A stretch of DNA of 6,474 bases from Promethearchaeota archaeon CR_4 (GTDB lineage Archaea > Asgardarchaeota > Lokiarchaeia > Sigyniarchaeales > CR-4). A program made the translations under genes and the position numbers. Below are positions 5,704-6,474 of the stretch, piece after piece (the stretch's first letter is position 1; the number at the start of each line of letters is the position of its first letter). The DNA is taken from the NCBI GenBank assembly GCA_001940655.1, contig MBAA01000183.1, positions 4,984 through 11,457 of the forward strand, given 5' to 3'. The notes beneath the pieces were generated by a model. It was not told the DNA's origin. It was given only the letters and a program-made list of their open reading frames with translations, and did not search any database.

Positions 5704-6474
5704 TCTTTCAAATCTCCCTTTTTGTTCTCGAGATCAATGTGTCGGTTTGCCCACCTTTCTGGTTGACGCAGGAGGCGACTCCCGCATTTCTCACAGTGCT
5801 GTTTCCGTGGCGAATCAAGGAGTATGTCCATATTGCAATGGAGACACTTGCTGCGCATGTAGAGAGTATCTCCTTGACATTTCGGGCATGTCCACAGGAA
5901 TCGGTCACTCTCGTAGGAGGTCCCACATTTCTTGCATTGGAGCGTGAAAATCTCCTTTCCTTCCTCTTCCTCATCAATCCTAGCATCGGTGATGATAGGG
6001 TAGATTTGTTTCCTCTCCACTGGTTTTGACGCTCCTCCGGAGCCCCCTCCCATTCCCATTGCATCGCGAAGCTGGTCGAGAACTTTCTTCGGCTGGCGAA
6101 GCAATCTGGACCCGCACTTTTTACAATAGGCTTTCCGGGGGTCTTCAAGCAATTCAGTTGTACCGCAATAGATGCAGTTTGTTTTGATGTACAAAGTGTC
6201 CCTATCACACGCAGGACACATCCACTCGAATTTTTGTCTCTGAAATTCTTTCTTACAATTTTTACAGTAGAGGGTGAACGCTTCGTGGGTTTCAACAGAT
6301 TCATTTACCATATCATCATCTATGACGGGAATACCCAGATGTCTGGCGCCTTTCGTTACTGAATATTGAGCTGGTTTCTTCGTACTTGCTTGAAAGCGGG
6401 TTCGTCTTTTCCTAAAAGTATGAATCTTGTATGCTATTGTGGAAACTATGGTGATCAGTGCAATAGGGATGATC
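5700..6474 (-). CDS. Membrane-anchored tandem zinc-ribbon protein, C-terminal part (runs off right edge)
   Basis: An ATG at 6311 opens a 203-codon frame, but the same frame stays open for 54 more codons to the window edge. The added residues begin IIPIALITIVSTIAYKI, a transmembrane helix, followed by HTFRKRRTR, a positive-inside anchor. So the ATG is most likely internal, and 257 C-terminal residues of a longer membrane protein are visible. After a linker come two modules of about 66 residues (12-77 and 122-187 counted from Met 6311). Each carries four Cys-x2-Cys pairs and ends CxKCGSRLLRQP. They are joined by a Gly-rich, then acidic linker (MGMGGGSGG; DEEEEG). Sixteen Cys could bind four zinc ions in the cytoplasm. 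Its stop overlaps the permease ATG, so it is probably a partner or sensor of that transporter. The missing N-terminus may be an extracellular domain, as in archaeal operons pairing surface proteins with FtsX permeases (inference). Confidence 0.85.
   Translation of the reverse strand, partial: IIPIALITIVSTIAYKIHTFRKRRTRFQASTKKPAQYSVTKGARHLGIPVIDDDMVNESVETHEAFTLYCKNCKKEFQRQKFEWMCPACDRDTLYIKTNCIYCGTTELLEDPRKAYCKKCGSRLLRQPKKVLDQLRDAMGMGGGSGGASKPVERKQIYPIITDARIDEEEEGKEIFTLQCKKCGTSYESDRFLWTCPKCQGDTLYMRSKCLHCNMDILLDSPRKQHCEKCGSRLLRQPERWANRHIDLENKKGDLKE
5713..5718 (-). promoter_or_regulatory. Shine-Dalgarno site for the permease, inside the upstream gene
   Basis: On the minus strand GGGAGA lies nine bases before the permease ATG (5703-5701), within the last codons of the zinc-ribbon gene. 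Together with the ATGA overlap it supports reinitiation and coupled translation. Confidence 0.5.
5751..5948 (-). repeat. Zinc-ribbon module 2 of the tandem duplication
   Basis: Second copy of the 66-residue module (FTLQCKKCG to LRQPERW). All eight Cys lie exactly 110 residues after their counterparts in module 1, with no gap. By hand alignment 33 of 66 positions are identical. Confidence 0.85.
6081..6278 (-). repeat. Zinc-ribbon module 1 of the tandem duplication
   Basis: First copy of the module (FTLYCKNCK to LRQPKKV), with Cys at 16, 19, 32, 35, 46, 49, 63 and 66 counted from Met 6311. The most conserved part shared with module 2 is the last knuckle and tail, CGSRLLRQP, plus DTLY and the DPRK/SPRK turn. 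Confidence 0.85.

Noticed and set aside
5453..5947. Plus-strand open frame of 164 codons across the permease/zinc-ribbon junction
   Set aside because: It is antisense to two well-supported genes and has no recognisable domain.
5708..6304. Minus-strand open frame of 198 codons overlapping the zinc-ribbon gene
   Set aside because: It is an alternative frame of the zinc-ribbon gene with no motif of its own; the main frame has 16 regularly spaced Cys and an internal duplication.

Overview
The window looks like archaeal chromosomal DNA. An AT-rich, TATA-like palindrome sits between two divergent genes, and the predicted proteins include several small Cys-x2-Cys zinc ribbons. One protein combines a membrane helix with cytoplasmic zinc ribbons. 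The glycogen-synthase-like enzyme resembles a branch I associate with Asgard and related uncultured archaea. That placement rests on style and recall, not on a search, so I hold it at moderate confidence only. No rRNA, tRNA, CRISPR array, insertion sequence or integrase was seen.

Layout from left to right. (1) Bases 1-333, minus strand: the N-terminal 111 codons of a very acidic zinc-ribbon protein that runs off the left edge. (2) Bases 334-438: a compact divergent control region. It has a perfect 23-bp AT-rich palindrome (378-400) and a Shine-Dalgarno-like site for each flanking gene. (3) Bases 439-2139, plus strand: a GT-B glycosyltransferase of the glycogen/starch synthase type, probably starting at a TTG codon. 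(4) Bases 2163-2561, plus strand, 23 bases further on: a DUF2225-type zinc-binding protein. It appears broken, because its homologous C-terminal helices continue in another frame up to 2686 after a one-base shift and are then hit by a nonsense codon. A perfect 11-bp hairpin ends at the point where the frame is lost. (5) Bases 2687-2808: a convergent spacer with imperfect short repeats and a T-rich tract that probably ends the minus-strand operon. (6) Bases 5703-2809, minus strand: a 964-residue ABC transporter permease with two FtsX/MacB-type modules. (7) Bases 6474-5700, minus strand: the C-terminal 257 residues of a membrane protein whose start lies beyond the right edge. It has a transmembrane helix, a basic stretch, then two near-identical modules of four Cys-x2-Cys pairs each.

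The minus-strand pair (items 7 and 6) overlaps by the four bases ATGA, so the two genes are probably co-transcribed and translationally coupled. The zinc-ribbon membrane protein is therefore a likely partner or regulator of the permease. The ATPase this transporter needs is not in view and would be expected upstream, beyond 6474. The plus-strand pair (items 3 and 4) forms a second, unrelated unit that converges on it. The most interesting feature is the coupling of a membrane-anchored tandem zinc-ribbon tail to an FtsX-type permease. Next are the palindromic divergent promoter with its TTG start and the broken DUF2225 gene with its hairpin.
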